A DNA stretch of 7,477 nt from contig JANXLO010000264.1 of assembly GCA_025355115.1 (NCBI GenBank), forward strand, positions 1 through 7,477, given 5' to 3'. Shown piece by piece: positions 5,586 through 7,477 of the stretch (position 1 is its first letter; each line of letters opens with the position of its first letter). Source of the stretch: Chthonomonadaceae bacterium. Lineage in GTDB: Bacteria; Armatimonadota; Chthonomonadetes; Chthonomonadales; Chthonomonadaceae. Under the pieces are notes generated by a model, which did no database searches, was not told the DNA's origin, and saw only the letters and a program-made list of their open reading frames with translations. A program made the translations under genes and the position numbers.

Positions 5586-6254
5586 ATGGATTGGTCACGT
5601 TTTTCGCGCCAGGCTATCAAACCCGTGTCACTGCCCGTCGTCGCTTTAGCACTCCTGTTCGCGCCTGCGGCGGGTCGGGCGGAGCAGTTCGTCCTCTTCG
5701 ATGTCACCTTCACGTTCACAAAAGCGGATGCGGACAACTCAACGCCGAGCAAATCGCACTACTATGTGAAGGGCAAAGCGGTCAACCCAAAAAGACCGAT
5801 CGACTGGACAAGCCCGGTCGACTTCCGCAATGGCACCGTCCATATCCGCACCGAGGTTATGGACAAGCCGGCGGGCGGCGAGCCCGTGCAGTGGAGTCTG
5901 TGCTATATTCCGAATAGGGGTCAGGGCAATGGGTACGGGTGCGCGGGAACGGATGCCTATAGGGAGAAGGGGGTCTTCGAGAAGGACGTCTCGATGACGG
6001 CGTTCTGGGAGAACGACGGCATCGTCTGGACTGAGGGCATCAAGCAGATGGATCTGGTTATGAAAGACAGGGACGGAAACAAGGCCCATACCAGGGCCGA
6101 TCCCGAGAAGTTCTTCCCTACGAGGGTGCGAATCACCATGATTCAGGTCTCTGCTGGCTCCAAGTACGACCCCAACCTCGTGCCCCATATTCCCCACAAG
6201 AAACGCGCGGACAAATCAATCGAGGGAGCAGCGAACATCCCACGGACAAGGTAG
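5586..6254 (+). CDS. secreted protein of unrecognised family
   Basis: A 222-residue protein. AGGAGG (5575-5580) lies 5 bases before ATG 5586, a near-ideal ribosome binding site that decides the start over the in-frame ATG at 5565. A signal peptide with basic N-region (RFSRQAIK), core LPVVALALLFAPAA and a likely GRA|EQ cut near residue 32 indicates export. The mature domain starts FVLFDVTFTFTKADADNS. It includes SKSHYYVKGKAVNP, a tryptophan-containing segment PIDWTSPVDFRNGTVHIRTE, WSLCYIPN and YGCAG, with Cys106 and Cys119 able to form a disulfide. WENDGIVWTEGIKQMDLVMK and EKFFPTRVRITMIQVSAG follow. Mostly beta strands are expected. The C-terminal 25 residues are basic and probably disordered. 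I do not recognise the family and see no catalytic motif; a carbohydrate- or surface-binding role would be a guess. It stands alone, divergent from the gene on its left. Confidence 0.75.
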   Translation: MDWSRFSRQAIKPVSLPVVALALLFAPAAGRAEQFVLFDVTFTFTKADADNSTPSKSHYYVKGKAVNPKRPIDWTSPVDFRNGTVHIRTEVMDKPAGGEPVQWSLCYIPNRGQGNGYGCAGTDAYREKGVFEKDVSMTAFWENDGIVWTEGIKQMDLVMKDRDGNKAHTRADPEKFFPTRVRITMIQVSAGSKYDPNLVPHIPHKKRADKSIEGAANIPRTR

Positions 6255-6385
6255 TACTTCGACAGTACCTGCGCTTTCAAGTAGCACTAAAGCCTGCAGT
6301 TTGCTATCGCTCATGAGGGTTGCATCTTCCAGGCAGTTTGGACGAACCGCCACGCCTGCTTAGAGAGCAGCCAATTACACAAAAC

Positions 6386-6419
6386 GCGCCCCGCCAGTGA
6401 GAATTCCTCGGCGGGGCGC
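6386..6419 (-). terminator. rho-independent terminator of the PEP-CTERM gene
   Basis: GCGCCCCGCC (6386-6395) and GGCGGGGCGC (6410-6419) form a perfect 10-bp GC-rich stem around a 14-base loop. On the minus strand the stem is followed by CGTTTTGTG (the complement of AAAA at 6381-6384), the expected T-run. It lies 27 bases after the stop codon of the minus-strand gene. The plus-strand side has no T-run, so it acts mainly for the minus strand. Confidence 0.82.
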
Positions 6420-6446
6420 TGTAGTTGTTGGACCGAAGGGGGAGGG

Positions 6447-7115
6447 CTAGATGCTTCGGCGTCTGCGTCTCAGGAGTTCTGCGCCCGTTGCGCCGAGGCC
6501 GATGAGGAGAGCCAGGCTGCCTGGCTCGGGGGTGACGGAGGAGATAGCATTGCCCGTCCTCAGGTTGTCGAAGGCAGTGTAGCCAGGACTGGGCTGATTG
6601 TTCGTGAAGAGGATGCGGTCGAAGGGAAGTGCGCTGGTGAATCCGATGTAGCCGGTGTCGAGGGAGGGCGAGGAATAAGTGCTTCCCACCTGAGTGGCCC
6701 CGTTGAAGAGGGTGGCCGTGAAAGTGTTAGTAACGGTACTGCCGCTTCGAAAGCCGATCTCAGTGCCGACGGCCGTGAAGGATCCGCCCAGTTGAATGGT
6801 CGTGGTCGGAAGAGATTCATTATTTACGCCCGCTATCAGCGAATCAGTACCGTTTAGAGAGAAGCCTCCTCCACCGTTGGATGCACTGTATACATACACA
6901 TTGGGATCGCCTCCTCCAGAGACAGTCACAGTGAGCGGAGTCAGGGTTGGAGTCGTCACGATGCTGCCGGCAGTAGCTATGCTCTCAAAGTCGTAGAGAT
7001 GAGCAGTCGTGGAAGCGGCTTGAAAGGCGGCAGCAGTTGTATAGGTGGTCTGCGCATGCGCGGCGGAGGCCGCGAGCAGCAGAGCGGTGGCGAGAGCAAT
7101 GCTTGTAAAACGCAT
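6447..7115 (-). CDS. PEP-CTERM sorting-domain protein
   Basis: The 222-residue product starts with a signal peptide (MRFTSIALATALLLAASAAH, AHA|QT cut after residue 21). The body, rich in Thr, Ser and Gly with only one basic residue (an Arg) before position 165, is predicted as beta sandwich. HLYDFESIA near the start and FDRILFTNN...AFDNLRTG near the end are recurrent in PEP-CTERM proteins. The tail has the full tripartite signal: TPEPGS (195-200), hydrophobic LALLIGLGATGAELL (201-215) and RRRRR (216-220). In known systems an exosortase/EpsH-type membrane protease recognises this tail, linked with exopolysaccharide. No exosortase is encoded in the window. ATG 7115 is preferred to an upstream in-frame start at 7241 because it opens the signal peptide and has AGGAAAT about 10 bases before it. 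It ends at a strong terminator. The ligand or role of the body is unknown. Confidence 0.88.
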   Translation of the reverse strand: MRFTSIALATALLLAASAAHAQTTYTTAAAFQAASTTAHLYDFESIATAGSIVTTPTLTPLTVTVSGGGDPNVYVYSASNGGGGFSLNGTDSLIAGVNNESLPTTTIQLGGSFTAVGTEIGFRSGSTVTNTFTATLFNGATQVGSTYSSPSLDTGYIGFTSALPFDRILFTNNQPSPGYTAFDNLRTGNAISSVTPEPGSLALLIGLGATGAELLRRRRRSI

Positions 7116-7430
7116 AATTCTATTTCCATTTCCTGTTGAGTGCGCCGAAATGAGGCAGAGGCTATCTTCGCGAGGAGGGCGGAAGAGAGCGTTTGGACGC
7201 TGCGGTGAGCACAAAGACGACAGGCAGAACGGGCGGGCCACGGAACGCGAGCTTCACTCGTCTTCTGCCGAACATTTATCTCACTCCATTATACCGTACG
7301 GGCATAGATTTATGCTAGTCTGACAGGTGCTGCGGAGGATTCCATTTCACGGAGCTGATTCTGCGGAAGCTAATCTATAGATGCATTTTCGAGTGAAGAT
7401 GAAAACCACGCAGGAGGTAGCGTCCGGGCG
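7116..7430. other. upstream region of the PEP-CTERM gene
   Basis: These 315 bases hold no supported gene. The PEP-CTERM frame stays open to 7241 but that part lacks a signal or ribosome binding site. A perfect TATAAT on the minus strand lies at 7288-7293, with a 5-bp inverted repeat GCATA/TATGC (7302-7306, 7311-7315) where the -35 would be. If it is the promoter, the leader is about 165 bases long. A purine-rich AGGAGG is at 7412-7417. Confidence 0.45.
7288..7293 (-). promoter_or_regulatory. possible -10 element upstream of the PEP-CTERM gene
   Basis: Minus-strand TATAAT, perfect to consensus, 173 bases before the ATG at 7115. No convincing -35 was found at 16-18 bases; the small inverted repeat at 7302-7315 occupies the spacer and -35 area and could be an operator. 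Tentative. Confidence 0.28.
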
Positions 7431-7477
7431 GTGAATAAGCAGAAGTCTGCATTGGCATCTACTTCACCTATGGTGGG
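7431..7477 (+). CDS. possible gene start running off the right edge
   Basis: GTG at 7431 opens a frame to the window end reading MNKQKSALASTSPMVG. AGGAGG (7412-7417) is upstream but 13 bases away, longer than the usual 5-9. Only 15 complete codons are visible, so this cannot be judged from coding content. ATG at 7399 in another frame ends after 11 residues and is not favoured. Confidence 0.22.
   Translation, partial: MNKQKSALASTSPMV

Noticed and set aside
5739..6197. 152-codon minus-strand frame opposite the secreted protein at 5586
   Set aside because: Antisense to a gene with a signal peptide and excellent ribosome binding site; its translation looks like an antisense shadow.
7116..7241. 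Longer N-terminus for the PEP-CTERM protein
   Set aside because: It would place 42 basic, cysteine-containing residues before a normal signal peptide; ATG 7115 has its own ribosome binding site.
1..7477. Mobile element, phage remnant, defence system or biosynthetic cluster
   Set aside because: No transposase, integrase, terminal inverted repeats, tRNA attachment site, nuclease/toxin pair or set of pathway enzymes is visible on either strand.

Overview
This is a moderately GC-rich bacterial window, probably from a Gram-negative, environmental, multi-protein-secreting organism. Three traits point that way: a PEP-CTERM sorting signal, a stalk (copper amine oxidase N-terminal-like) domain protein, and the remains of a class III cyclase / NB-ARC / TPR mega-protein. 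Together they would fit Armatimonadota-like or Planctomycetota/Verrucomicrobiota/Acidobacteriota-like lineages. That placement is inference; no taxonomic marker gene is present.

Layout. Bases 1-255 hold the C-terminal end of a DUF1801-type protein. A GTG-started SAM-dependent methyltransferase follows on the same strand (298-1065). Facing it is a secreted stalk-domain protein on the minus strand (1155-1892). A roughly 500-bp gene-free stretch (1893-2387) leads into a decayed gene (2388-3840). This gene once encoded a large class III cyclase + NB-ARC ATPase + winged-helix + TPR regulator. The cyclase domain is complete with all six catalytic or substrate-binding residues, but it is cut off by a stop. 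The ATPase is missing altogether, a short winged-helix remnant is in a different frame from the preceding linker, and the C-terminal TPR part is intact in yet another frame.

The right half is dominated by small exported proteins. A two-domain DUF5666-like protein (4059-4811, +) carries three tandem 17-residue repeats, each with two MTNG motifs. Convergent to it is a 141-aa secreted protein (4946-5371, -), with a hairpin between them that could serve as terminator. Divergent from that is a 222-aa secreted protein of unrecognised family (5586-6254, +). Last is a PEP-CTERM protein (6447-7115, -) with a strong rho-independent terminator. A possible gene start lies at the right edge.

The genes do not form an evident operon or pathway. 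The common theme from 4059 to 7115 is export across the inner membrane. I found no mobile element, CRISPR array, tRNA or rRNA, and no convincing new defence or metabolic system. The most unusual items are the MTNG repeat protein and the domain-wise erosion of the cyclase/NB-ARC/TPR gene.
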